A DNA stretch of 64,000 nucleotides, from assembly GCA_020635855.1 (NCBI GenBank), contig JACJYZ010000004.1, positions 372,001-436,000 on the forward strand, written 5' to 3'. The translations under genes and the position numbers were made by a program. Each line of letters starts with the position of its first letter. Positions within the stretch are counted from its first letter, which is position 1. The notes under the pieces are model-generated. The model did no database searches, was not told the origin of the DNA, and worked only from the letters and a program-made list of their open reading frames with translations. Source of the stretch: Flavobacteriales bacterium (GTDB lineage: Bacteria; Bacteroidota; Bacteroidia; JACJYZ01). Below are positions 18,719 through 27,558 of the stretch, one piece after another.

Positions 18719-20506
18719 ATGAAACAGTTTCGCAACTTTTGCATCATCGCCCATATCGACCACGGGAAGAGCACGCTGGCAGACCGGTTATTGGAGTATA
18801 CCAACACTGTTTCTAAAAAAGATTTGCAAGCCCAGGTCCTCGACAACATGGACCTCGAACGGGAAAGAGGCATCACCATCAAGAGCCACGCCATCCAGAT
18901 GAACTACGAACTGGACGGTGAGAAATACGTGCTCAACCTCATCGATACCCCGGGTCACGTGGACTTTTCCTACGAAGTATCGCGCTCCATCGCAGCCTGC
19001 GAAGGTGCATTGCTGGTGGTGGATGCCGCACAGGGCATTCAGGCACAAACCATATCCAACCTCTACCTGGCACTGGAACACGACCTGGAGATCATTCCCG
19101 TACTAAACAAGATCGACCTGCCCGGTGCAAATCCCGAAGCGGTAAGTGACCAGATCATTGACCTGCTGGGTTGTAAAGAGGAAGAGATTCTCCACGCCAG
19201 TGGCAAAACCGGCGTAGGTGTGCATGACATCCTGAAGGCGATCGTACATCGCATCCCTCACCCCAAAGGAGACCCGGAAGCACCCCTTCAGGCGCTTATC
19301 TTCGACTCGGTATTCAATTCCTACCGCGGTATCATCGCTTACTTCCGGATTTACAACGGAAAGATCAACAAGAACGACCAGGTTAAATTCGTGAACACGG
19401 GTAAACGTTACCTGGCCGACGAGATCGGGGTGCTGCGCCTGGGCATGGAAAGCCGCCAAAACATCTCCGCAGGCGATGTGGGCTATATCATTTCAGGTAT
19501 CAAGGATGCACGCGAAGTAAAGGTGGGAGATACCATCACACAGGTAGAACGCCCGTGCAAGGAAGCCATCAAGGGGTTTGAGGATGTAAAACCAATGGTA
19601 TTCGCAGGTATCTATCCGGTCGACAGTGAGGATTATGAAGAGTTGCGTGCATCCATCGAAAAACTCCAGCTGAACGATGCTTCCCTGACATTCGAACCGG
19701 AATCTTCCGCCGCGCTGGGCTTCGGTTTTCGTTGCGGATTCCTCGGCCTCCTGCACATGGAGATCATCCAGGAACGCCTCGAACGCGAATTCAACATGTC
19801 GGTGATCACCACCGTTCCCAACGTATCTTATTTTGCCTATACCAAGAAGGGAGAAAAGCTGCTGCTCAACAACCCTTCCGATCTGCCCGATCCCACTGTG
19901 CTCGACTACATCGAAGAACCTTACATTTCTGCGCAGGTGATCACCATGGCCGAATACACCGGCGCCATCATGAGCCTGTGCATCGACAAACGCGGCGTGC
20001 TCAAGAACCAGGTGTACATCACTACCGACCGCGTGGAACTCAGCTTTGACATGCCGTTGAGTGAAATTATTTTCGACTTCTACGACAAGCTAAAAAGCAT
20101 CTCCAAGGGATATGCATCGTTCGATTACCAACCCCTGGAATACCGCCAGTCCAAACTGGTACGCCTCGATATCCGCCTCAACAGCGAACCCGTGGATGCC
20201 TTATCCGCACTCATTCATACCGATCATGCTTATTCTTTTGGAAGACGGATGTGTGAAAAACTGAAGGAACTGCTTCCCCGACAACAGTTCGAGATTGCCA
20301 TCCAGGCTTCCATCGGCGCCAAGATCATCGCACGTGAAACGGTCAGGGCGTTGAGAAAAGACGTGACCGCCAAATGTTACGGCGGTGATATCTCCCGGAA
20401 ACGGAAACTGCTTGAAAAACAAAAGAAGGGGAAAAAACGCATGCGCCAGGTGGGCAATGTGGAAGTGCCCCAGCAGGCCTTCCTTGCCGTGCTGAAACTG
20501 GATTGA
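18719..20506 (+). CDS. lepA: Elongation factor 4 (back-translocating GTPase)
   Basis: Ribosome-bound GTPase that acts on translocation and assembly of stalled ribosomes. 595 residues, the usual length. G1 AHIDHGKST, G3 DTPGHVDF and G4 NKID are present, as are domain II, two alpha/beta domains and the LepA-specific C-terminus with KCYGGDISRKRKLLEKQK. The open frame extends upstream to 18596, but those codons overlap the previous gene's tail and terminator, so the start is the ATG at 18719 (MKQFRNFCIIAHIDH). Confidence 0.97.
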   Translation: MKQFRNFCIIAHIDHGKSTLADRLLEYTNTVSKKDLQAQVLDNMDLERERGITIKSHAIQMNYELDGEKYVLNLIDTPGHVDFSYEVSRSIAACEGALLVVDAAQGIQAQTISNLYLALEHDLEIIPVLNKIDLPGANPEAVSDQIIDLLGCKEEEILHASGKTGVGVHDILKAIVHRIPHPKGDPEAPLQALIFDSVFNSYRGIIAYFRIYNGKINKNDQVKFVNTGKRYLADEIGVLRLGMESRQNISAGDVGYIISGIKDAREVKVGDTITQVERPCKEAIKGFEDVKPMVFAGIYPVDSEDYEELRASIEKLQLNDASLTFEPESSAALGFGFRCGFLGLLHMEIIQERLEREFNMSVITTVPNVSYFAYTKKGEKLLLNNPSDLPDPTVLDYIEEPYISAQVITMAEYTGAIMSLCIDKRGVLKNQVYITTDRVELSFDMPLSEIIFDFYDKLKSISKGYASFDYQPLEYRQSKLVRLDIRLNSEPVDALSALIHTDHAYSFGRRMCEKLKELLPRQQFEIAIQASIGAKIIARETVRALRKDVTAKCYGGDISRKRKLLEKQKKGKKRMRQVGNVEVPQQAFLAVLKLD

Positions 20507-20533
20507 TCGACATTTTTTCGACACCAGTAAAGT

Positions 20534-20612
20534 TGCCACGAAGACACAAAGGCGCAAAGAGAAAAACAGACATACATTCCGTGTACCTTTGTGTCTTGGT
20601 GCCTTTGTGGCA
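20534..20612. repeat. Imperfect inverted repeat with 9-base internal period
   Basis: Left arm 20534-20559 and right arm 20587-20612 are 26 bases each and pair at 21 of 26 positions, with a 27-base spacer. Each arm is itself built of ~9-base units close to GGCACAAAG. Similar CACAAAG/CTTTGTG tandem palindromes are scattered in many bacterial genomes and give false peptide ORFs, as here. It lies between lepA and the sigma factor gene. Function unknown: a REP/MITE-like element or a structured leader are both possible. Confidence 0.7.
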
Positions 20613-20698
20613 TATATCTACATGCCTGAAATTGATTTTTTAAAACCGGCTGTAACATTCAACGGAGGGTAGCCGTCCCACGTTCACAAGCATCAATA

Positions 20699-21184
20699 AT
20701 GACCACCAGGGAATACAACCAGTGCGTGGACATGCACGCCGACGGACTTTACCGCTTCATCCTGAAAAACATCAAGGATGAAGAGAAAGCACGTGATGTG
20801 GTGCAGGATACCTTTGAAAAGCTCTGGATCAAGGTGGCCGATGTTCCGTTTGAAAAATGCAAATCATACCTATTCACGGCAGGTTACCATACCATGATCG
20901 ACAAGATCCGCAGGGAGAAAAAGATCGGAAGTATGGAGGAAGCCAAGCCCATGACCCTCGCCACCCAACAGAAAAACTTCGAACTGAAGAAGATCCTGGA
21001 CGATGCCCTAGCCACCCTGCCGGAAGCACAGCGTTCGGTGATCCTGCTGCGCGACTATGAAGGTTATTCCTATGATGAAATCGGGCAGATCATGCAGCTG
21101 ACGGAAAGCCAGGTGAAGGTGTATATTTTCCGCGGACGTCAGACACTCAAAAAAATACTCGGAAGCGTGGAGGCCGTTTTATGA
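20699..21184 (+). CDS. ECF-type RNA polymerase sigma factor
   Basis: 161 residues with sigma region 2 (YRFILKNIKDEEKARDVVQD, then FEKLW, near residues 20-45) and region 4 (LPEAQRSVILLRDYEGYSYD near 105-125, then a helix-turn-helix). This is the short ECF layout with no region 3. It directs transcription of a small regulon after release from an anti-sigma factor. Its stop overlaps the start of the next gene (ATGA, 21181-21184), so the two are translationally coupled. The partner gene has a membrane span, as expected for an anti-sigma factor. Target genes cannot be read from the sequence; self-control is common in the family. Confidence 0.9.
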   Translation: MTTREYNQCVDMHADGLYRFILKNIKDEEKARDVVQDTFEKLWIKVADVPFEKCKSYLFTAGYHTMIDKIRREKKIGSMEEAKPMTLATQQKNFELKKILDDALATLPEAQRSVILLRDYEGYSYDEIGQIMQLTESQVKVYIFRGRQTLKKILGSVEAVL

Positions 21185-22341
21185 ACATGATCAATGAACA
21201 TAATGTAGAAGCCTACCTGCTGGATTATGCAGAAGGTCGCCTCTCCGCGGAGCAGGTGGCAGAGTTGCTGCTGTTCCTGGAAAACCATCCCGAACTCGAT
21301 CTCTCCCTGGATGAAGACCTGACAAATGCCCTGCCGCTCATCTCCGATGAACGGGCAATGCCAGGAAAGGAAGACCTGAAGAAGCCTGATTACGGACAAG
21401 GAATTTACCCGGGCAACCTGGATGATCACCTGGTCGCCAGTCTGGAAGGATTGCTGTCGCCCGATGAAGAAAACACTTTACAGGCCTATCTGGAAGCGCA
21501 TCCGGAAAACAAGAAAGACAGGAAGCTGTTTGCGCTGACCCGCATGCAACCGGATGCAAGCATTGTTTTTGCGAACAAACCGAGCCTGAAAAAGGAGCGC
21601 AGGATCATCCCCGCATTCCTTCCCTATGCCGCTGCTGCAGCGGTACTGATGGTCGCCATGTTGTTTGTGCCGTGGCAAACCGAAGCTCCCCAGGTGGCAA
21701 CCCTGCCAGCACCCGCGTTGCAGGAAAACGCCTTTCCGGATCAAGCCCAAGCTCAACATACCGATCCCCAACCGTCGCCTCAAACACCTTCGGTTTCAAC
21801 ACCGGCACCTGCTTCTCCTGCCCCTACCGTGGTACATGCATCAACGGTAACCGCGCATGTACACCCTGATCATCCGACCCCTGCAGAAAAAGAAATCCAC
21901 CCGGCGCCGGAAAGCACCCCGAAAAATGATGCTGATCAACCCGGTCAGGTGGATCAACGGATTGAGCCGGTGCAAATGAAAAAAGAAACACCATTGGTAG
22001 CCGCCATCCCGGAGAGTACTCCCGAATTCACGGACAAGACCCCGATTCAGCAACCAACGGTTACCGCAGTTGCCCAGGCCCCGGCAACGGATACACCCAC
22101 CTTGCTGGATGCACTCGCCATCAAAGCCAAGGAAAAAGCACTGAACCGCAAACACGAATCCGACCCCTCGATTAGTGGTGCCGACGTAACCGAAGCCGTT
22201 GCACGCGGAGCCGGCAAACTGCTCGGGAAGAAAGTGGAGGTAGACAGAACCGTAGGCAACAACGGACAACTGGCGGCCTTCAATGTGAAGATCGGCAAGT
22301 TCGGTTTCTCCCGCACAAAAAATACCAATCCCAGCCTGTAA
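21181..22341 (+). CDS. Single-pass membrane protein, probable anti-sigma factor
   Basis: 386 residues. The cytoplasmic part (1-140) holds two related segments, VEAYLLDYAEGRLSAEQV near residue 9 and LVASLEGLLSPDEENTLQAY near residue 83, each followed by LE.HPE; this reads as a duplicated short helical motif. One membrane helix lies at about 141-164 (YAAAAAVLMVAMLFV). A long Pro/Ala/Thr-rich periplasmic region (165-300) follows, then a charged C-terminus ending in a conserved-looking ~55-residue block. No zinc HxxxCxxC motif is seen, so it is not a classical ZAS anti-sigma. The role is inferred from ATGA coupling to the sigma gene and from topology. Confidence 0.6.
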   Translation: MNMINEHNVEAYLLDYAEGRLSAEQVAELLLFLENHPELDLSLDEDLTNALPLISDERAMPGKEDLKKPDYGQGIYPGNLDDHLVASLEGLLSPDEENTLQAYLEAHPENKKDRKLFALTRMQPDASIVFANKPSLKKERRIIPAFLPYAAAAAVLMVAMLFVPWQTEAPQVATLPAPALQENAFPDQAQAQHTDPQPSPQTPSVSTPAPASPAPTVVHASTVTAHVHPDHPTPAEKEIHPAPESTPKNDADQPGQVDQRIEPVQMKKETPLVAAIPESTPEFTDKTPIQQPTVTAVAQAPATDTPTLLDALAIKAKEKALNRKHESDPSISGADVTEAVARGAGKLLGKKVEVDRTVGNNGQLAAFNVKIGKFGFSRTKNTNPSL

Positions 22342-22392
22342 CATTTCGGGGGTACCCAACCGTCCCATGTACAGAATCTAATCTGAACAGCC

Positions 22393-23217
22393 ATGAAGAA
22401 AGTATGTATTTTACTGATGATGATCCTGCCCTGGATGAACAGCAACGCACAGGAATCCGAAAAGACCTCAGATACCACCACGTTCAAATTGGGCACCATG
22501 AAAATCCTGATGGTGGATCAAAGCGCCCCGGATGCATCCAACGACACCATCAATGGTGACAATGATAATGACAATGACGGGAAGGAAGAAAAACTGGCCC
22601 ACTGGGACGGCATTGACCTGGGTGTAAACGGATTCATGAATGCCAACCACAAGACCGGCATGACCGGTAACCTGGCCCCGTATGAACTTGACTACGCCCG
22701 TTCGCAGGTTTGGAACGTGAACCTGTTCGAAACGAAAATCAAGATCGTGAAGGAATATGTAGGAATCGTGACCGGACTGGGATTGAGCTTTCACGGCTAT
22801 GCCTTTAAGAAGAACATGAACCTGGTGGTGAATGCCGACTCCACCTTTTCCGTTCCCGATACAACCATCGATTACAACAAGAACAAACTGAAGGTCACCT
22901 ACGTGCAACTGCCGGTATTGCTGGAATTCAACACAAGCGACGACCCGAAACGCACCTTCCATATCGCCGGAGGCGTGCTGGGCGGATACAAGATCGGTGC
23001 CCGCCTGAAACAGAAATATGAGGTAGACGGTGACAAGCATGTGGAAAGAGTGGCCGGTCACTACAACCTGAACCCATTCCAACTGAGTGCCACGGTAAGG
23101 GTAGGATACGGCAAGTTCACCGTGTTCGCCGACTATGCCCTGACCCCGTTGTTTGAAAAAAATAAAGGTCCTGAACTGTATGCATTCTCAGCCGGCGTCA
23201 CCCTGGTCGGCTTCTAA
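22393..23217 (+). CDS. Outer-membrane beta-barrel protein (PorT-like), unknown role
   Basis: 274 residues. Signal peptide (KKVCILLMMILPWMNSNAQ), an acidic linker rich in Asp/Asn (about residues 50-70, NDNDNDG), then alternating beta strands ending in an aromatic residue plus Phe at the C-terminus (SAGVTLVGF), typical of small outer-membrane barrels of Bacteroidota. It lies 51 bases after the probable anti-sigma gene and is followed by a terminator, so sigma, membrane protein and barrel form one unit. It may be the regulated output or the sensor for envelope stress; the sequence does not decide. Confidence 0.75.
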   Translation: MKKVCILLMMILPWMNSNAQESEKTSDTTTFKLGTMKILMVDQSAPDASNDTINGDNDNDNDGKEEKLAHWDGIDLGVNGFMNANHKTGMTGNLAPYELDYARSQVWNVNLFETKIKIVKEYVGIVTGLGLSFHGYAFKKNMNLVVNADSTFSVPDTTIDYNKNKLKVTYVQLPVLLEFNTSDDPKRTFHIAGGVLGGYKIGARLKQKYEVDGDKHVERVAGHYNLNPFQLSATVRVGYGKFTVFADYALTPLFEKNKGPELYAFSAGVTLVGF

Positions 23218-23240
23218 GGCAATTCCCCTCCAACATGCCA

Positions 23241-23270
23241 CCCCGCACCTGAATACGTGCGGGGTTTTTT
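23241..23270 (+). terminator. Intrinsic terminator after the sigma/anti-sigma/barrel unit
   Basis: 8-bp GC-rich stem, CCCCGCAC at 23241-23248 with GTGCGGGG at 23257-23264, 8-base loop, then TTTTTT at 23265-23270. Confidence 0.92.
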
Positions 23271-23324
23271 GTTACCTTTATCTCCCGTCCGGCGCCCGAC
23301 CTGCCGGCCGTTTAGCTGCTACAC

Positions 23325-24932
23325 ATGAAACCAACCGATACAAAAGATATTGTGAAAAAAAAGGCTGGAGCCCAATCGTCTGACAAGCACATGAAGGACC
23401 CTTTCAAAATTCTGGAAGACAAAAAGGCCGAAGCCATGCTGGGCGGTGGTCAACAACGCATCGACAGCCAACACAACAAAGGAAAGCTTACGGCGCGTGA
23501 ACGCATCCATTTTCTGATGGATGAAGGCTCGTTCGAAGAGATCGGCATGCTGGTAACCCATCGCTCCAACCAATTCGGACTTGAAAAAGAAGTGTACCCC
23601 GGCGACGGCGTGGTAACCGGTTACGGAACCATCCACGGCCGACTCGTATATGTATTCTCACAGGACTTCACCGTGTTCGGAGGTTCCCTGTCGGAAGCCC
23701 ATGCGGAAAAGATATGCCGCATCATGGACCTGGCCATGAAAAACGGCGCCCCCGTGATCGGATTGAATGACTCCGGCGGTGCCCGTATCCAGGAAGGTGT
23801 GGTGTCTCTCGGAGGATACGCTGACATCTTCTACCGAAATACCCTTGCATCCGGTGTAATCCCTCAGATCTCCGCCATCATGGGGCCATGCGCCGGCGGT
23901 GCCGTATATTCACCCGCCATCACCGATTTCATCCTGATGGTGGAAAAAACATCGTACATGTTCGTGACCGGTCCGAACGTAGTGAAAACCGTGACTCACG
24001 AAGAGGTGTCTTCCGAAGAACTGGGCGGTGCCTCCACGCACATGTCCAAATCAGGAGTAACCCACTTCTCATGCGCCAATGAGGTGGCCTGCATCAACCA
24101 CATCAAACAACTGCTTTCATACATTCCCCAGAACTGTGAAGAAGAATCTCCCGCCTACCCTTACGATTCAAGCGATGAAAAACGCCCGAAACTGAACAGC
24201 ATCATTCCTGCCAACGCCCAACAACCCTACGACATCAAAGAGGTGATCCTGGGCGTGGTGGATGCCGACAGCTTCCTGGAAGTACATGGTGGATACGCGG
24301 AAAACATTGTGGTGGGCTTTGCACGAATGGCGGGCAAGTCCATCGGTATCGTGGCCAACCAGCCCGCATTCCTGGCGGGGGTGCTCGACATCAACGCATC
24401 AAAGAAAGCCGCACGCTTCGTTCGCTTCTGCGATTCATTCAACATTCCATTGCTTGTTTTTGAAGACGTGCCCGGATTCCTTCCCGGCACCGACCAGGAA
24501 TGGAACGCCATCATCTCAAACGGCGCCAAACTGCTGTATGCATTCTGTGAAGCTACCGTTCCACGCATCACGGTGATCACCCGCAAAGCTTACGGCGGTG
24601 CTTATGATGTGATGAATTCCAAACACATCGGTGCCGATATGAACTTCGCCTGGCCGACAGCTGAGATCGCCGTGATGGGTGCCAAAGGTGCCGCCGAGAT
24701 CATCTTCCGCAAAGAGATCGCGAATGCCGACGACCCGGAAAAGAAATGGCAGGAAAAAGAACAGGAATACACAGAGATGTTCGCACATCCGTACCGTGCA
24801 GCTGCCAGGGGGTATATTGATGAGGTCATCAAACCGGAAGACACAAGAGAGAAGCTGATCAAAGCTTTTGATATGTTAAAAAACAAGGCCGATGTGCTGC
24901 CCAGAAAAAAACATGGCAACATCCCGCTTTGA
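23325..24932 (+). CDS. Acyl-CoA carboxylase carboxyltransferase (propionyl-CoA carboxylase beta type)
   Basis: Transfers CO2 from carboxybiotin to an acyl-CoA, most likely propionyl-CoA giving methylmalonyl-CoA. 535 residues with the two crotonase-like halves: an N-terminal half with GGSLSEAHAEKI, LNDSGGARIQEG and GPCAGGAVYSPA, and a C-terminal half with ADSFLEVHGGYAENIVVGFA, VPGFLPGT and RKAYGGAYDVM. The N-terminal ~20 residues are Lys-rich and variable, so a start at 23391 is also possible. The biotin carrier and carboxylase partners are not adjacent; the accBC in this window precede by about 20 kb on the other strand. A methylmalonyl-CoA decarboxylase alpha subunit is the main alternative. 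Confidence 0.88.
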   Translation: MKPTDTKDIVKKKAGAQSSDKHMKDPFKILEDKKAEAMLGGGQQRIDSQHNKGKLTARERIHFLMDEGSFEEIGMLVTHRSNQFGLEKEVYPGDGVVTGYGTIHGRLVYVFSQDFTVFGGSLSEAHAEKICRIMDLAMKNGAPVIGLNDSGGARIQEGVVSLGGYADIFYRNTLASGVIPQISAIMGPCAGGAVYSPAITDFILMVEKTSYMFVTGPNVVKTVTHEEVSSEELGGASTHMSKSGVTHFSCANEVACINHIKQLLSYIPQNCEEESPAYPYDSSDEKRPKLNSIIPANAQQPYDIKEVILGVVDADSFLEVHGGYAENIVVGFARMAGKSIGIVANQPAFLAGVLDINASKKAARFVRFCDSFNIPLLVFEDVPGFLPGTDQEWNAIISNGAKLLYAFCEATVPRITVITRKAYGGAYDVMNSKHIGADMNFAWPTAEIAVMGAKGAAEIIFRKEIANADDPEKKWQEKEQEYTEMFAHPYRAAARGYIDEVIKPEDTREKLIKAFDMLKNKADVLPRKKHGNIPL

Positions 24933-24952
24933 TTTACTTTTTTGATTAAAAC

Positions 24953-26254
24953 ATGCGCATACTACTGATCGGATCGGGCGGACGCGAACACGCCATCGCC
25001 TGGAAACTACATCAAAGCCCGCAACTCGAAAAGTTGTACATCGCACCCGGTAACCCGGGCACCGAACAACTCGGCACCAACCTGCAACTGAACCCGCTCG
25101 ACTTTGAAGCTGTAGCCGGAGCCGTGCGTGAACATGAAATCGGCATGGTAGTAGTTGGTCCCGAAGAACCCCTGGTCAGGGGCATCAGAGACCATTTCGC
25201 CAACCACCCCGATCTGAAAGACATCCTGTTCATCGGGCCCGCACAGGCAGGCGCCATGCTGGAAGGCAGCAAGGATTTTGCGAAAGACTTCATGCAACGC
25301 CATGGAATACCCACCGCGGCCTATGCATCTTTTGATAAATCACAATTGGAAGACGCCACAGCCTACCTGGATCAGGTACAGCCGCCATATGTCATCAAAG
25401 CAGATGGTCTGGCCGCCGGAAAAGGCGTGCTGATTTGCGAAGAAAAAGCCTCGGCACAGCAGGCATTGCAAGACATGATGGTGGACAGCAAATTCGGAAC
25501 AGCAGGCGACAAAGTGGTGATCGAAGCGTTTCTGGAAGGCATCGAGCTCTCTGTTTTTGTGCTTACCGATGGTACCTCTTATCGAATCCTTCCATCCGCG
25601 AAAGATTACAAACGCATTGGGGAAGGTGACACCGGGTTAAATACCGGTGGCATGGGTGCCGTCTCTCCGGTACCCTTCGCGACTGTGGCTTTCCTGAACA
25701 AGGTGGAAGAACGGGTTGTGATTCCCACCATCCGTGGCCTCCAGCTGGACAAGATCCCCTATACCGGATTTATTTTCATCGGCCTGATGAACGTCAATGG
25801 TGATCCCTTTGTGATCGAATACAACGTGCGAATGGGTGACCCGGAAACCGAGGTGGTAATGCCACGGCTGGAGTGTGATCTGGTAGAACTGCTTACCGCA
25901 TGCGCCCGTGGTGAACTCGCCGGCGCCAACTTACAGATCAGCAACGATACCGTGGTGACTGTGGTGATGGTATCCGGCGGTTACCCCGAAGCGTACGAGA
26001 AAAACATTCCGGTACGCGGCATTGATAAACCGAGTGAAAGCCTCATTTTTCAAGCCGGAACCGGCCGTGATGAAGGGGGAAGGATCGTGACCAAAGGCGG
26101 ACGGGTGCTTGCGGTCACATCGCGCGGAACAAACATTACACAGGCACTGACCCGCTCGTACCGCACGATCGGACAAATCGCCTTTGACAAAATGTATTTC
26201 AGGAAAGATATCGGTTTCGACCTGGTGGAAGCAACCGAAAAGGCAGGGAACTAA
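24953..26254 (+). CDS. purD: Phosphoribosylamine-glycine ligase (GAR synthetase)
   Basis: ATP-grasp ligase joining glycine to phosphoribosylamine, step 2 of purine synthesis. 433 residues. N-terminal MRILLIGSGGREHAIAWKL, VVGPEEPL, ATP-grasp core KADGLAAGKGV, NTGGMGAVSP, and EYNVRMGDPETE. It follows the carboxyltransferase gene by 20 bases on the same strand. purQ, another purine gene, lies 1.3 kb downstream beyond two membrane protein genes. Confidence 0.97.
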   Translation: MRILLIGSGGREHAIAWKLHQSPQLEKLYIAPGNPGTEQLGTNLQLNPLDFEAVAGAVREHEIGMVVVGPEEPLVRGIRDHFANHPDLKDILFIGPAQAGAMLEGSKDFAKDFMQRHGIPTAAYASFDKSQLEDATAYLDQVQPPYVIKADGLAAGKGVLICEEKASAQQALQDMMVDSKFGTAGDKVVIEAFLEGIELSVFVLTDGTSYRILPSAKDYKRIGEGDTGLNTGGMGAVSPVPFATVAFLNKVEERVVIPTIRGLQLDKIPYTGFIFIGLMNVNGDPFVIEYNVRMGDPETEVVMPRLECDLVELLTACARGELAGANLQISNDTVVTVVMVSGGYPEAYEKNIPVRGIDKPSESLIFQAGTGRDEGGRIVTKGGRVLAVTSRGTNITQALTRSYRTIGQIAFDKMYFRKDIGFDLVEATEKAGN

Positions 26255-26269
26255 AAATCAGGGCTGAGC

Positions 26270-26434
26270 TTACTTGGATTCGCTCTTCTCAAATTTGGCC
26301 ATTTGACCAACCCAATAAAAAAAGAACCCGAAACCAACCACAATCAGCGCGACGTTGGGCAGGTTACCCAAACCCTCCAGAATCGGGAAAGTCGAACTGT
26401 ACAAGTTTCCAAGTGCGTGAAAGAAATCATTCAT
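26270..26434 (-). CDS. Small membrane protein, resembles Bacteroidota DUF6341
   Basis: 54 residues from the ATG at 26434: amphipathic N-terminus, one hydrophobic helix (NVALIVVGFGFFFYWVGQM, residues ~26-45) and a charged end (AKFEKSESK). Upstream in-frame codons to 26482 lack family character. The same small protein is commonly found beside purD and a DUF6427 membrane protein in Bacteroidota, and here it is divergent from the latter with an 85-base gap. Function unknown; identification rests on context and pattern memory. Confidence 0.62.
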   Translation of the reverse strand: MNDFFHALGNLYSSTFPILEGLGNLPNVALIVVGFGFFFYWVGQMAKFEKSESK

Positions 26435-26519
26435 GGTCCTACGATTTGATGGTAAAAGTAAACAATTCTTTTTGCAAACCACGATAAAGTTTGGGAAAGC
26501 CTCCTAGCCACCTGACGTC

Positions 26520-27476
26520 ATGATCCAACTGTTCAAAAACCGTGGGCCGGTTGTGCTGCTGCTGATTCCCATTCTATGCCTGGTCTTCTATGTGCCTGGA
26601 ATTTTTGCCGGATCCGTCGACCAAAAAAACGGAACCACACTTTTCCTCCTGCTGAAAGAATTGTCTTTCGGCTTCCCGTTGCTGTCGCTCCTGATTGCCT
26701 GTACACTGATTTGTCTCAGCGCCTACCTGTTGAACCGGGTGGTATCCGACAATGAGTTTGACGCCCGGAACACCTACCTGCCCGGACTGCTGGTGGTGGT
26801 GTTCTCATCGGCCCTGGCTCCCATCCTGCACCTGAATGAAGCCCTGCCGGCCAATGTATTGATGGTATTGATGTTCGGCAAGATACTGGCCATGCACCGG
26901 AAAGGACCCATCCATGAGATGGTGCTTGACACGGGCCTGTTACTTGGTACCGCCTCGTTGTTCTCACCTTATTACCTGATGTTCTTCCCGGTGATCTGGT
27001 TCGGATTGAACTTTTTCCGGCCGTTTAACTGGCGCGAATGGCTCATCCCTTTAATCGGCGCAGGCCTGCCATGGTTGTTCATCGCCTGTTTTTTTTATGT
27101 AACCAACCGACCGTTCGGCGAATTGTTGCAGCCGAAATACACACATCTGTCCGTCCTGAACCTCGGGCGTTCCTGGATCTTATGGCTGGTTGGGACCGGA
27201 CTCACCCTGTGGGCTGTTGCCACCACCGTGCTGCAGTTCAACCAACGAACACTCCGGAGCAAACAAAGCATCCGGTTGTTGCTGACCCTGACCGGCTTTT
27301 GTGCACTTGCCCTCATCATCTTCAGACAACCTCAACTCGTAAATGCCCTTGCCATTCCCCTGGCATTGCTGGTCGCCAATTTTCTCTGCCTTGTGAAAAG
27401 GATCTACGCCGACCTTGCCATGGCTGCCCTGCTGGCAGCGCTGGTACAGAACGAACTTATTTCGCTCCTCGGCTAG
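26520..27476 (+). CDS. Polytopic membrane protein, DUF6427-like
   Basis: 318 residues with about 8-9 hydrophobic helices and no signal peptide. The segment around residues 130-185 (DTGLLLGTASLFSPYYLMFF, then FNWREWLIPLIGAGLPWLF) resembles the DUF6427 family of Bacteroidota, a group of unknown function found near purine genes. It is close to the small protein gene on its left and to purQ on its right. No catalytic or transport motif is visible. Confidence 0.65.
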   Translation: MIQLFKNRGPVVLLLIPILCLVFYVPGIFAGSVDQKNGTTLFLLLKELSFGFPLLSLLIACTLICLSAYLLNRVVSDNEFDARNTYLPGLLVVVFSSALAPILHLNEALPANVLMVLMFGKILAMHRKGPIHEMVLDTGLLLGTASLFSPYYLMFFPVIWFGLNFFRPFNWREWLIPLIGAGLPWLFIACFFYVTNRPFGELLQPKYTHLSVLNLGRSWILWLVGTGLTLWAVATTVLQFNQRTLRSKQSIRLLLTLTGFCALALIIFRQPQLVNALAIPLALLVANFLCLVKRIYADLAMAALLAALVQNELISLLG

Positions 27477-27495
27477 GCCGAGCCTCATTGTTTCG

Positions 27496-27503
27496 TAACT
27501 TTG
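27496..27503 (+). promoter_or_regulatory. -7 promoter element of purQ
   Basis: TAACTTTG, perfect TAnnTTTG match, 55 bases before the purQ ATG. The predicted leader is about 50 bases. Confidence 0.45.
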
Positions 27504-27558
27504 CCGGCGAACAATGCCCGCTTCACGGGTGTTGGCAAGTACACAAAATACCAGAACT

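Noticed and set aside
20377..20658. Short minus-strand frames over the inverted repeat after lepA
   Set aside because: Peptides with LCAFVSSW/FLFAPLCLRG type strings are artefacts of the CACAAAG repeat seen in many genomes.
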